Source: a virus
Direction: 5' to 3' (one strand)
Length of the DNA: 45,439 nucleotides
IMG/VR virus record: IMGVR_UViG_3300005843_000404
Location: 1 to 45,439 of that record
Shown one piece after another: positions 25,086 through 31,972 of the stretch; the stretch's first letter is position 1, and the number at the start of each line of letters is the position of its first letter. A model generated the notes under the pieces. The model saw only the letters and a program-made list of their open reading frames with translations, was not told the origin of the DNA and did not search any database. The position numbers were made by a program, and so were the translations under genes.

Positions 25086-25246
25086 TACCTTAATCCCCCC
25101 GATTGAGCCGAAACCAAGGGTCCAGCGACGATTTTAAAGCCGTTAGAAACGCGCAGAATGGCCTTAGAAACGCGCGGAAGGGCCATTTGGCGACCACTCA
25201 GGCTCCAGAAGGGGTGTTTCGGGGATTTTTGGCGGGTTGTGATCAT
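25085..25246 (-). CDS. Small gene between terminase and portal containing a tandem repeat
   Basis: 53 residues, MITTRQKSPKHPFWSLSGRQ then MALPRVSKAILRVSNGFKI. The ATG at 25246 overlaps the large-terminase stop by ATGA, and the TAA overlaps the portal ATG (TAATG). Such exact coupling on both sides suggests it is translated. Two 21-bp DNA repeats give the related heptads ALPRVSK and AILRVSN. The protein is basic and Ser-rich. No family recognised. It may matter mainly as a coupling peptide, or the repeats may act in DNA or RNA. Confidence 0.4.
   Translation of the reverse strand: MITTRQKSPKHPFWSLSGRQMALPRVSKAILRVSNGFKIVAGPLVSAQSGGLR
25143..25184 (-). repeat. 21-bp tandem repeat, two copies
   Basis: TTAGAAACGCGC.GAA.GGCC at 25143-25163 is followed directly by a second copy at 25164-25184, with only two or three differences. 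On the minus strand each unit reads GGCC..TC.GCGCGTTTCTAA. It lies in the short gene between the terminase and portal genes. A packaging-site, regulatory or purely coding role are all possible. Confidence 0.7.
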
Positions 25247-26847
25247 GCCCCGATGTGGCTCCTGTCCCGTTTGAAAAACATGCTTGCGCCGCCGATCCGG
25301 AATGATTTCGGCATCGTGGGGACCATGTTGTTGCGGCTGGCCCGGACGGCCAGGGCCAGCGCCCAGAACCGGTCGGCGTGGCCGGCGGCGTCCCGGCTGG
25401 CGGCGATGCTTACCTTGCCGCCGGGGGAAACAATCTTCTCCGGCTTGCGCAGGTCGTCGCGCAGATCCGGGTCGTCGAATATCTCGATGGTCCGGTCCTC
25501 GAACTCCGCAACCAGGTCCGTGGCCATGATCTCGGTGACCTTGGCGGTCGGGGCCTTGCGGCCCTCTGCCTGGATGCGCTGCGAGATCGGCTCGGTCGTG
25601 GAGAAGTTCACGCCCTCGATGCGCATGCTGCCATGCTTCTCCTGGGAGTATTCGAACAGGCCGAGGCCGTTGCCGGTCATGTCCAGCGCCGCCATGCGGA
25701 ACTTCGGCAGCATGGCGACCAGGTCGAGCTGCGCCTGCTGCTCGGGCGTGCGCATGTTTTCCATGATCAGCATCCCGGTCATCCGCTTCGTCTGGCCGAT
25801 CTTCTCCAGGACGATCTGCACGCTCAGGTCGCGGGACCGGGCAAAGTCCTGCCCGAGAAAAAGCTCGCCCTCGGCGCGATACATGCGCTGCAGGGAAACC
25901 GTGCCCCACTCCTGGAAGTCCACCGCGATCCCCGCACGCTGCGCGAGGCTGATGAGTTCCTGTGTGAGGAGCGGCATGTTCTCATCCTCGAACGCGCACT
26001 CGTAGTTCTGGTCGTAGGCGCGTTTGTCGCTGGACTGCTTGCGGGCCTCGTCCGGCGTGATCGGCTTGCCGTCGATCGCGCTGTAGATTTTCAGGTCGCC
26101 GGTCGCATAGGCATCGGAGCGGCGCACGCGGTTGTAGGGAATGCGCCCCTCGCTGATGAGCTGGTAGAACATGTTCCGCCGGCCGTTGCCCGTGCTGGCG
26201 ATGCGGCACAGGAAGTCGGGGTTGCTGGAAATGATCGGCTCGGCCGCTTCCCAGATCGCCCGGCTGTTTTCGTGAAACGCGAATTCATCCAGGATCAAAT
26301 CGCCCGAGAAGCCGCGTGCCGTGCGCGGGTTGGCCGCGAGCACCTTGATACGACCCACCTTGCCGCCGACGGTGATTTTGATCTCGAAGCGCATCGAGTC
26401 ATATTTGAGGTCCTCGGAAAGATCGGTGCGCTTGTCCAGGTCATCCTTGTTGCTCTCGATCTCCACGGCCTCGATGGCCAGCCCGAGCTTGTCGACCGCC
26501 TCCTGGCATTTCATCACGAACTCCGCGCCGTTGTCGCGGGAGTTGGAGAGGACCGTCACCAGCCGGCCGGGGAAACGCAGCAGCCGGTCCACCGCCCAGT
26601 TCGCGAGCACGTAGCTTTTCCCGATCTGGCGGGACCAGTGCAGGATCTGCGTCTTCGTCGTGTGGTCGAAAAAGATCGGCTCCTGGTATTTCCGGAACTG
26701 GACCAGCGCCGGGTGCACGCCGACCTGCGCCTCGCCCTGGAGCGGATTGCCGAGAGTGCCGGGCATTGTCGCCTTGCGGATCTTCTTGCCGGCCTTGGCC
26801 GCCTTCTTCCCCGCCGGGGATTTGAGGATGTTCGTGATGTCCGTCAT
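25243..26847 (-). CDS. Terminase large subunit
   Basis: 534 residues from ATG 26847 (MTDITNILKSPAGKKA), overlapping the small-terminase stop by ATGA; the frame upstream to 27759 is shadow and was rejected. The ATPase has a Walker A-like SRQIGKS (72-78), a Walker B DLILDEFAF (183-191) and a coupling motif IASTGNG (216-222). The nuclease has acidic residues at D334 (GQDFARSRD), D389 (ALDMTGNG) and D492 (GHADRFWALALA). It drives DNA packaging and cuts the genome; Mu-like phages package by headful from integrated copies with flanking host DNA. All key residues are present. Confidence 0.9.
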   Translation of the reverse strand: MTDITNILKSPAGKKAAKAGKKIRKATMPGTLGNPLQGEAQVGVHPALVQFRKYQEPIFFDHTTKTQILHWSRQIGKSYVLANWAVDRLLRFPGRLVTVLSNSRDNGAEFVMKCQEAVDKLGLAIEAVEIESNKDDLDKRTDLSEDLKYDSMRFEIKITVGGKVGRIKVLAANPRTARGFSGDLILDEFAFHENSRAIWEAAEPIISSNPDFLCRIASTGNGRRNMFYQLISEGRIPYNRVRRSDAYATGDLKIYSAIDGKPITPDEARKQSSDKRAYDQNYECAFEDENMPLLTQELISLAQRAGIAVDFQEWGTVSLQRMYRAEGELFLGQDFARSRDLSVQIVLEKIGQTKRMTGMLIMENMRTPEQQAQLDLVAMLPKFRMAALDMTGNGLGLFEYSQEKHGSMRIEGVNFSTTEPISQRIQAEGRKAPTAKVTEIMATDLVAEFEDRTIEIFDDPDLRDDLRKPEKIVSPGGKVSIAASRDAAGHADRFWALALAVRASRNNMVPTMPKSFRIGGASMFFKRDRSHIGA

Positions 26848-27491
26848 GCAGCCTGCGGCGGTTTCTCCAGTGCCTTCGGTCCGAACAATTTCAAACGGAC
26901 TGCATCCATGATTTCCTGCTGTGAAAGCGACTTGTCCGAGATGATCGACTTGATCTCCCTGGCGTGCTTGATCGCGGCCTCCGTCGCCTCCCACTGGAAT
27001 TTCTGGATCGCGAGTTCCAGGGACTTCGAGGAACGCTCCTCGGCCCTTTGCTTCAGCTCCAGTTTCGCGATCTCCAGTTTGCCGTTGAGCTGGTCCGACT
27101 CCTTTTGCAGGCGCAGCTTCTCCAGTTCGATGAATGAGGGCGCGTCCTTCTTGGCGGTCGCCATCGCGGTGAACGCGAGCTGGCCCGCTGCCGACAGCTT
27201 CTCGGGAGTCGCCTCGGGGAACTGCACCTTCAGCACTTCCTCGATCTGCGTGGCAAACGAATCCGCCACCCGGAAATCCTGCTGCAGATCCCACCAGTCC
27301 CGAAACTCCGACAACTGCCGCAGCCAGCCACCCTTTAAATTGATGCCATCCGCCGCGAGCTGGTCGCGTGCGAACTTGAATCCGCCGACGCACGTCTCCG
27401 TCTTCGGCTCGTTGATCCACTCGATGAGCTGTTCCTGCCGTTCCTCCGACAAGCCCTTCAACACGGAATCCGATCTCGCTTTCCTTCCCAT
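26844..27491 (-). CDS. Terminase small subunit-like (Mu gp27 / DUF3486-like)
   Basis: 215 residues upstream of the large terminase, overlapping it by 4 bp. The first 80 residues have a DNA-binding look: a helix LSEERQEQLIEWIN, then a second helical unit RDQLAADGINLKGGWLRQLS resembling a helix-turn-helix. The middle is a charged coiled coil (LQKESDQLNGKLEIAKLELKQ). Small terminases form rings that recognise the packaging start. Family match is by layout and position. Confidence 0.6.
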   Translation of the reverse strand: MGRKARSDSVLKGLSEERQEQLIEWINEPKTETCVGGFKFARDQLAADGINLKGGWLRQLSEFRDWWDLQQDFRVADSFATQIEEVLKVQFPEATPEKLSAAGQLAFTAMATAKKDAPSFIELEKLRLQKESDQLNGKLEIAKLELKQRAEERSSKSLELAIQKFQWEATEAAIKHAREIKSIISDKSLSQQEIMDAVRLKLFGPKALEKPPQAA

Positions 27492-27743
27492 TCACAGGCC
27501 CTCCTTTTGCTTGCCTTCGTCCGTGAGGAACCATTCGTCGCGTTCCTCGTCGGGGTTGTGCCGGTATTCGATCCAGCCCCTGGAATGATTGTATTCGATC
27601 CACGCGGCCAGCTCCTGCGTGGTGACCTTCTCGGGCATGAGGCGGTTGAGCCCGTCCAGGATCATCCCCTCGGAGAACCGGCGGCGCGGTGCCATGGCGA
27701 GCACCTCGCGGACTTTCTTGCGGCCTGTCACGGGATCGTTCAT
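27492..27743 (-). CDS. Small winged-helix-like protein
   Basis: 83 residues. Helices RRRFSEGMILDGLNRL and TTQELAAWIEYNHSRG are followed by a beta wing, WIEYRHN...DEWFLTDEGK, giving a winged-helix outline with the typical LTxxG ending. It sits directly before the small terminase, where Mu carries gp26. It may assist packaging-site binding or regulate the operon. Confidence 0.5.
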   Translation of the reverse strand: MNDPVTGRKKVREVLAMAPRRRFSEGMILDGLNRLMPEKVTTQELAAWIEYNHSRGWIEYRHNPDEERDEWFLTDEGKQKEGL

Positions 27744-28201
27744 GCGTCCTCGCTTTCACGGTGCAGGTGCTTTTTCATTTCGGGGAATCTCCCGCTGAGT
27801 TCCCATAACGCGCACGAGATCCCGTTCACCTTGCGGTGCAGTTCGCGCCGGCCGTGCATCTGCTCGGAGTTCGTGACCTTGACCTCCTTGTCGATTTTGT
27901 CGTCGAGCTTTTCGACAAGGTCGAAGAGCTTTTCAAACAGCTCTGCGGTCTGTTCCTTGTCGGCAAACTGTTTGTGCAGCGCGGGCGTCGGCTTGAAAAA
28001 ACTCACCACGACCAGGATGCCGGTCCCGATGCTGACGATGAGATACCAGTAGTTGAGGTCTCCGCCCGATGCCGGGCCTTCCGCAATCATCGGGAGCGAA
28101 AGCGCCGGCTGCGGTAGGTCCCCACCCATGGCAGCCGGCGCTACTGCGCCCACAAACAGCAGAATCAATGCGATTGAAATGGCATTTAAATGGCGTTTCA
28201 T
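27740..28201 (-). CDS. Membrane protein with coiled coil (Mu gp25/DUF2730-like position)
   Basis: 153 residues from ATG 28201 (MKRHLNAISIALILLFVGAV). A signal peptide or first membrane helix (about 8-26) is followed by a second membrane helix, YWYLIVSIGTGILVVVSFF (about 51-69). The charged helical tail includes LFEKLFDLVEKLDDKIDKEV. Mu gp25 (DUF2730) is likewise a membrane helix plus coiled coil encoded just before the packaging genes. A spanin-type role in lysis is another option. The longer upstream frame is antisense to the endolysin region and was rejected. Confidence 0.5.
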   Translation of the reverse strand: MKRHLNAISIALILLFVGAVAPAAMGGDLPQPALSLPMIAEGPASGGDLNYWYLIVSIGTGILVVVSFFKPTPALHKQFADKEQTAELFEKLFDLVEKLDDKIDKEVKVTNSEQMHGRRELHRKVNGISCALWELSGRFPEMKKHLHRESEDA

Positions 28202-28443
28202 ACTTCGGATTCCCCCCCCCGTGCGTCCGGCGGCAGAAAGCCCTCGTCCTCGATCCCGTCCAGCAACGCTTCGAGCAGACCGGCGGAGATCAGCTTGATC
28301 TCGACCGCCCGGCCGGCGATGCCGTTCGATTGATTGCCCTCCGCGTTGGCAAATTCGTTCTCGGCCGTGAAGTCCGCGTGCAGCTCGCGCCGCTCGGAAC
28401 TCCCGTCCGTCTCCTTGAATGTGATGGATGCCGTGATGGTCAT
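28198..28443 (-). CDS. Small uncharacterised protein
   Basis: 81 residues, MTITASITFKETDGSSERRE, then a helix VEIKLISAGLLEALLDGIED and an acidic end. The 9-C run at 28212-28220 lies in its last codons, encoding Arg-Gly-Gly-Glu. No family recognised. Overlaps the downstream gene by ATGA. Confidence 0.45.
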   Translation of the reverse strand: MTITASITFKETDGSSERRELHADFTAENEFANAEGNQSNGIAGRAVEIKLISAGLLEALLDGIEDEGFLPPDARGGESEV

Positions 28444-28449
28444 AAAAAA

Positions 28450-29262
28450 TCAGGCGTGCAGATCCTCCGCGTTCAGCAGCAGGTAGGGCACGGTTGGCTG
28501 GCTGGCGGATTTCATCGCCTCGTGAACCGGGTCGTAAAATGTGAACCAGCTTTTGCCCCAGTAGCCGTCCGGGTTCTGGATGATCTGGCAGCCGGCGCTG
28601 AAGCGGCCGGTGTCGTCGGGAGCGCCGCCGCTGTGCATGTGGATGCCGAAGTCGCCGGCATCGGTCTTGTAGACCGCGCCATTCGAGCGCAGGCGGTTCA
28701 CCGTGAAATCCTCCGCCTGGACAAGGCAGGGATGCGCCGGGTCGCCCTTGTGGATGCCGCATTTGAAAAGCCAGAGGCCGGTCTGGAGCTGCGCCGCGCC
28801 GTCGGCATTGATCGGGTGGCGGATCAGGTAGGTCGTGGGATCGACCGCCGCGCGCCACCACGTCACGTCGTTGCCGATCATGCGCACGATCAGATCGTCG
28901 TAGATGTCCTCGCGGTTGTCCTTGCTCGTGCCGGCCAGCCAGCCGCGCACGCCGATCAGCTTGACGTAATCCCCGGCCCAGTGGGTTTCGTTCCAGAGGG
29001 ATTTCCAGTCGACCGCCTGCGCCTGGTTCAACGGAGTGGCACCCACGGCACGCGCGATCGCCGCCCATGTCGCGGGACCGTCGATGCCGTCGACCGCCAG
29101 GTGTAGAAGATATTGCACGGCCTTGATCGCGATGAGCACGGACGGGCCGGGCACGATGCCGAGGCGGCTGGAGATCGCGTTCCAGGTATTGATGCCGGCA
29201 ATGCCGTCTGGAGTGATGCCGAGCCTTGCCTGGACCGATTGAATGATCGCGCTGTTGTTCAT
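28450..29262 (-). CDS. Endolysin: two peptidoglycan-binding repeats plus L,D-transpeptidase-like catalytic domain
   Basis: 270 residues. Two N-terminal wall-binding repeats are visible: QARLGITPDGIAGINTWNAI (about 11-30) and VQYLLHLAVDGIDGPATWAA (about 49-68). The catalytic part has VRGWL...NREDIYDDLIVRM, a Trp-rich segment and FGIHMHSGG followed by FSAGCQIIQNP. The HxxxGG...SxGCQ arrangement resembles the His/Cys site of YkuD-like enzymes and recurs in a lysin family of Bacteroidota and Verrucomicrobiota phages. It would cleave the peptidoglycan at lysis. There is no signal peptide, so a holin is needed; small membrane proteins lie directly upstream. Confidence 0.65.
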   Translation of the reverse strand: MNNSAIIQSVQARLGITPDGIAGINTWNAISSRLGIVPGPSVLIAIKAVQYLLHLAVDGIDGPATWAAIARAVGATPLNQAQAVDWKSLWNETHWAGDYVKLIGVRGWLAGTSKDNREDIYDDLIVRMIGNDVTWWRAAVDPTTYLIRHPINADGAAQLQTGLWLFKCGIHKGDPAHPCLVQAEDFTVNRLRSNGAVYKTDAGDFGIHMHSGGAPDDTGRFSAGCQIIQNPDGYWGKSWFTFYDPVHEAMKSASQPTVPYLLLNAEDLHA

Positions 29263-29363
29263 GGCTTGAGAGGGCTCCTGGTTGCGTGGACCACAGCCGC
29301 GAACAGCGCGGCCCAGAGGATCATGAGCGTGATCGCCAGCCAGTTGCGGTGTTGATCGGTCAT
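29259..29363 (-). CDS. Tiny membrane protein, holin or holin-associated candidate
   Basis: 34 residues, MTDQHRNWLAITLMILWAAL, with one membrane helix (about 9-27) and a short basic tail ending in RSPLKP. Its ATG overlaps the upstream small membrane gene and its stop overlaps the endolysin start (ATGA both sides). Position and size fit a lysis-cassette component, such as a one-helix holin or an antiholin. Shorter than usual gene-calling limits. Confidence 0.5.
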   Translation of the reverse strand: MTDQHRNWLAITLMILWAALFAAVVHATRSPLKP

Positions 29364-29539
29364 GGCTTGAGCACCTCCATGACCGTGTTGATGCTCACCA
29401 TGAAACCGATGAGGATGCCCGCGCACAAAATCGCGATCGCGCCAAATGCCAGGAACGAAAAAAACAGCAGGCGACGTGTGCGCGGCGAAAGCACATCCGG
29501 AGCAAGATCATCAAGCGGGTGAGGACCAGCGACTTTCAT
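29360..29539 (-). CDS. Small membrane protein, holin candidate
   Basis: 59 residues from ATG 29539 (MKVAGPHPLDDLAPDVLSPR). A basic RTRR is followed by one long hydrophobic helix (LLFFSFLAFGAIAILCAGIL, extending through IGFMV, about 24-48), then a short tail. It overlaps the upstream lipoprotein gene and the downstream membrane gene. Together with the next gene it is the best holin candidate pair for the endolysin. Confidence 0.5.
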   Translation of the reverse strand: MKVAGPHPLDDLAPDVLSPRTRRLLFFSFLAFGAIAILCAGILIGFMVSINTVMEVLKP

Positions 29540-29760
29540 TTCGCGAGTCCTTTCGCGGCAGGCAGCGGGGCGTCCTCGTGGTGGTTGAGCGTCACGCCGA
29601 CCTTGAGTTTGTCGTAGCCGACTTCGAGGCCGATGTCGTATGCGCAGCCGCCCAGGGTGCAGAGACACACGATGAGCAACGGCACAAATCCCCGCAGGGC
29701 CGGGCGCTTGTTATCGCGCCCGGTGGCCCCTGCGTTTGAGTTCTGATGCGCCAGCGTCAT
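29536..29760 (-). CDS. Small lipoprotein, possible outer-membrane spanin
   Basis: 74 residues from ATG 29760. A polar N-terminus with RDNKRPALR leads into a hydrophobic stretch and lipobox, LIVCLCTLGGC (about 29-39). The mature part is only about 36 residues (AYDIGLEVGYDKLKVGVTL). Phage o-spanins are short lipoproteins that bridge to an inner-membrane partner and disrupt the outer membrane. The location in the lysis cassette supports this, though no obvious i-spanin partner is seen. Confidence 0.45.
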   Translation of the reverse strand: MTLAHQNSNAGATGRDNKRPALRGFVPLLIVCLCTLGGCAYDIGLEVGYDKLKVGVTLNHHEDAPLPAAKGLAK

Positions 29761-29797
29761 GTGTTTTTTTCGGGTGTGTGTTAGGAATTCCGCGTGG

Positions 29798-30235
29798 CTA
29801 TTTGTTCGCGGCGTTGCTCGCTGCGATGCCGGTATTGATGAGGTTGCCGATGATCGTGGCGGCGTTGCCGCCATCCTTGAGCGCGAGACTTACGAGATCC
29901 CTGGAGACGCTCTTGAGGCCGGGATCACCGGCAAAGGTCGTGATGGCATCCGTGAGGATCTGCGCGAGCTGCGGATTGTTGATGTTCGCGGCAACCAGGC
30001 CGGTCGCGCTCTGCACTCCGATCGCGATCGCGTTGCCGCTGGTGATCTTGCCGTCTGTGCCGAGCTTGTTCAGCGCGGTGTCCACGGCGGGTTGCAGGGC
30101 GGCCACGCTTTTTGATGCGGAGGGCGCGACGCCGAGCTGTGCGCAACCCTCGATCCAGAACGCGCCGAGCGCGAGGAAAAGGCCGATGCTGAGAATGGAG
30201 AGGATGTTTTCCGGTTTCATAGAATTTAGGGTCAT
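29798..30235 (-). CDS. Putative lipoprotein
   Basis: 145 residues if started at 30235 (ATGA overlap with the upstream stop), or 140 from the ATG at 30220 (MKPENILSILSIGLF). A hydrophobic segment ends in WIEGCAQLG, a non-canonical lipobox with Glu at -2. The mature part is Ala/Thr/Asn-rich and helical (AALQPAVDTALNKLG, IAIGVQSATGLVAANINNP). Found between lysis genes and small unknown genes. Function unknown; periplasmic or outer-membrane location inferred. Confidence 0.45.
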   Translation of the reverse strand: MTLNSMKPENILSILSIGLFLALGAFWIEGCAQLGVAPSASKSVAALQPAVDTALNKLGTDGKITSGNAIAIGVQSATGLVAANINNPQLAQILTDAITTFAGDPGLKSVSRDLVSLALKDGGNAATIIGNLINTGIAASNAANK

Positions 30236-30471
30236 TTTCCCTCGGGGCGTTTATCCAAACCTTTTTCGGCCAGGATCGCGTCGAGGTCATCGACGTGCAG
30301 GCAATCGCATATGCACGCGCCGGTATCGTTTGTGATCGGAGCAATGCTGCCGTTGCAGTAGTCGTTGCCAGGTGTTGCGTCGTGCAGAACGCCAAAGGCA
30401 ACTATCTTGCCGCCCTGGAGTTTTACGACTTTGTCTCCGTTCGTTGCTTCTCTTCCATTTCTGTAATGCAT
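30232..30471 (-). CDS. Small uncharacterised protein with a YxxGxExxxGDxV start
   Basis: 79 residues from ATG 30471 (MHYRNGREATNGDKVVKLQG), chosen because small phage proteins of this style start exactly here. The alternative ATG at 30522 adds 17 residues. A Cys cluster (CNGS..., CICDC) lies in the middle and could bind metal. A short acidic C-terminal helix follows. Function unknown. Confidence 0.45.
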   Translation of the reverse strand: MHYRNGREATNGDKVVKLQGGKIVAFGVLHDATPGNDYCNGSIAPITNDTGACICDCLHVDDLDAILAEKGLDKRPEGK

Positions 30472-30514
30472 GATGTGTGCTTTCTTTTTGTGGGTTTGTT
30501 TAAACAGGGAAATT

Positions 30515-30820
30515 TCAGACAATCGGAACCTGGGTGAACCCGCGCTCGATGCAGCGGGCGAGGAACACGTCGTAGAACTTGGGGTCCGTGAAACCGAGGA
30601 GGGCGCAGATGCGTCCGCGCAGGAGGTGGTCCCGCTGCTTGGGCAGCAGATCCTCGATGGGGCGCTTCGGAGGAGGCAATGCCCGGAACAATTGCACCGA
30701 GCAGTTTTCCAGCCGGAAGCGGCCGCGCACCGGCATGCCCTGGATTGCGCACGGGGTCTGGACCTGCGTCTCCACTTCCTCGAACTTCCTCCCGGCGATC
30801 TGGTATCGGCGCGATTTCAT
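30515..30820 (-). CDS. Small uncharacterised protein
   Basis: 101 residues, basic, MKSRRYQIAGRKFEEVETQV, with a Pro-rich centre (LPPPKRPIEDLLPKQ) and a helical end, ICALLGFTDPKFYDVFLARC. No motif recognised. It overlaps the following gene by ATGA on the minus strand. Confidence 0.4.
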   Translation of the reverse strand: MKSRRYQIAGRKFEEVETQVQTPCAIQGMPVRGRFRLENCSVQLFRALPPPKRPIEDLLPKQRDHLLRGRICALLGFTDPKFYDVFLARCIERGFTQVPIV

Positions 30821-31041
30821 GGCCGGGCCTCCGCTTTGTAGAATCCGCGCCGGATCATCGTGAACCAGAACTTGCCTTTGCCGAAATGATGCTCGGCGAG
30901 TTTGAAGGCCGCAGACCAGGACGCCATCGAGTAACGCCGTGCAAATATCTGCGCAAGGGAGAGGCGCTCCGGATGCGATGCGTCAAACATCCATGCCGTG
31001 TGCCAGTGGCCGTTCGTGGTGGTGCGGATTTCGAGTTGCAT
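30817..31041 (-). CDS. Small uncharacterised protein
   Basis: 74 residues, MQLEIRTTTNGHWHTAWMFD, aromatic-rich (six Trp/Tyr and several His), basic end. A strand-turn-strand start followed by a helix (SMASWSAAFKLAEHHFG). No family recognised. Confidence 0.4.
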   Translation of the reverse strand: MQLEIRTTTNGHWHTAWMFDASHPERLSLAQIFARRYSMASWSAAFKLAEHHFGKGKFWFTMIRRGFYKAEARP

Positions 31042-31088
31042 TTTTCTTTGCGTCCTTCGCGGTTATTTTTTCGGCGTGGGAAACGGAA

Positions 31089-31538
31089 TCACGCAACCGG
31101 GGGGGGCATCACGGTCGGGACGGCGACGGGCTTTGTATCAGCGGCACCGGGAACCGGTGCAGCAGCAGCAGTAGCAGGCGCTGCCGGGGCATCCGGCTTC
31201 ATGTCGGTCATCGCCTGCGCCATGGCGGTGAGGCCGGCGACGCGGGCGTCCGGGATCGTGGACTTGATCACGGCGAGCACCGCGTCGCGATGAGCGCCCT
31301 GCTGGCTGTTGCGCAGGAGCTGGTAGATCAGCGGCAGCGCGATGTCTGCCAGGGCGGCGATGGCTTGCTCGACGTTCGAGGGGAAGAGCCCGCTGAACAA
31401 CCCGACGTTGACAAGCACCAGCGCGATGAGCGCGAACCAGAATTGCGTGGTCCTGTATCCGTCCTTGAAAAGAACGTCAGTGAGTTCGGTCGGGAGCTGT
31501 AGTTGCGAATTGCTTTTTGCGGCGGCCGGTGTTTCCAT
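31089..31538 (-). CDS. Holin-like membrane protein with Ala/Pro-rich tail
   Basis: 149 residues from ATG 31538 (METPAAAKSNSQLQLPTELT). A GTG nine bases upstream is possible. Two hydrophobic helices, FWFALIALVLVNVGLFSGLF (about 33-52) and a weaker IAALADIALPLIYQL (about 60-75), are followed by a polar helix and a low-complexity Ala/Pro tail. Two-helix proteins of this size near lysis genes are often holins. It is about 2 kb from the endolysin, so the assignment is tentative. An 8-G/C run (31099-31106) lies in its final codons. Confidence 0.4.
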   Translation of the reverse strand: METPAAAKSNSQLQLPTELTDVLFKDGYRTTQFWFALIALVLVNVGLFSGLFPSNVEQAIAALADIALPLIYQLLRNSQQGAHRDAVLAVIKSTIPDARVAGLTAMAQAMTDMKPDAPAAPATAAAAPVPGAADTKPVAVPTVMPPPVA

Positions 31539-31581
31539 GGCCCGCACTGAACCACATCCGCCAGCGGCGGGGGAATGGCTA

Positions 31582-31608
31582 CAGCGGAACCAGCGGACTC
31601 AGCGGAAC
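31582..31608 (+). repeat. Three tandem 9-bp units (CAGCGGAAC-type)
   Basis: CAGCGGAAC, CAGCGGACT, CAGCGGAAC in direct succession in the 114-bp gap between two small membrane-protein genes. No gene covers it. Function unknown; it could be a chance microrepeat. Confidence 0.5.
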
Positions 31609-31652
31609 TATTTTCACCGGAACTCGTGGAAACCGTTTCCGCAAGCCGCAAC

Positions 31653-31871
31653 TCAGGGCGATTTTGAACCGGTGATCTTCTCGTAAACCGAGACCGCCGC
31701 GAGGAAAATCAGGATCAGGATGAAGACGATGATCTTCGCGATGCGCCGCCATCTTTTCTCCGGACCCCGCGTCAGATCCTCCAGCTCCTTGAGCAGCGCC
31801 TTTTTGAATGGCTCCCCTCCGAGCCGCTGAATCGCATCGCGAAATTCTTTTTGTCCTGGGGTAAGTTTCAT
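31653..31871 (-). CDS. Small single-helix membrane protein
   Basis: 72 residues, MKLTPGQKEFRDAIQRLGGE. A charged amphipathic N-terminal half is followed by RWRRIAK and one membrane helix (IIVFILILIFLAAVSVY, about 47-63). The basic residues before the helix predict a cytoplasmic N-terminus. Downstream of the immunity protein gene, it may belong to the superinfection-immunity unit. Its ATG overlaps a short frame described next. Confidence 0.5.
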   Translation of the reverse strand: MKLTPGQKEFRDAIQRLGGEPFKKALLKELEDLTRGPEKRWRRIAKIIVFILILIFLAAVSVYEKITGSKSP

Positions 31872-31927
31872 TTACTCCACCTATCGAGCAGCTTCTTTTT
31901 CTTGTCCGGGGGTAGCTTGTCGAACAT
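31868..31927 (-). CDS. Possible micro-gene, 19 codons
   Basis: MFDKLPPDKKKKLLDRWSK, a sensible-looking charged peptide whose stop overlaps the next ATG (ATGA). Upstream, the same frame is open through LSRKRKIPSGNELAE back to the TGA of the immunity-protein gene, with no ATG. It is therefore either a micro-gene, a longer gene with a non-ATG start, or the remains of a C-terminal extension of the immunity protein. Confidence 0.25.
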   Translation of the reverse strand: MFDKLPPDKKKKLLDRWSK

Positions 31928-31972
31928 TTCCGCCAGTTCGTTTCCCGATGGGATTTTTCGCTTTCGCGACAG

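Noticed and set aside
23313-25106. 597-codon plus-strand frame
   Set aside because: Antisense to the DUF935 portal, which has recognisable motifs.
25143-25184. CRISPR-like repeat
   Set aside because: Only two adjacent copies with no spacer between them.
25378-27588. 736-codon plus-strand frame
   Set aside because: Antisense to the large and small terminases with intact ATPase and nuclease motifs.
26848-27759. N-terminal extension of the large terminase as one 838-codon protein
   Set aside because: The extra part overlaps the small terminase and winged-helix genes and is Arg/Gly-rich; the ATG at 26847 overlaps the upstream stop as expected.
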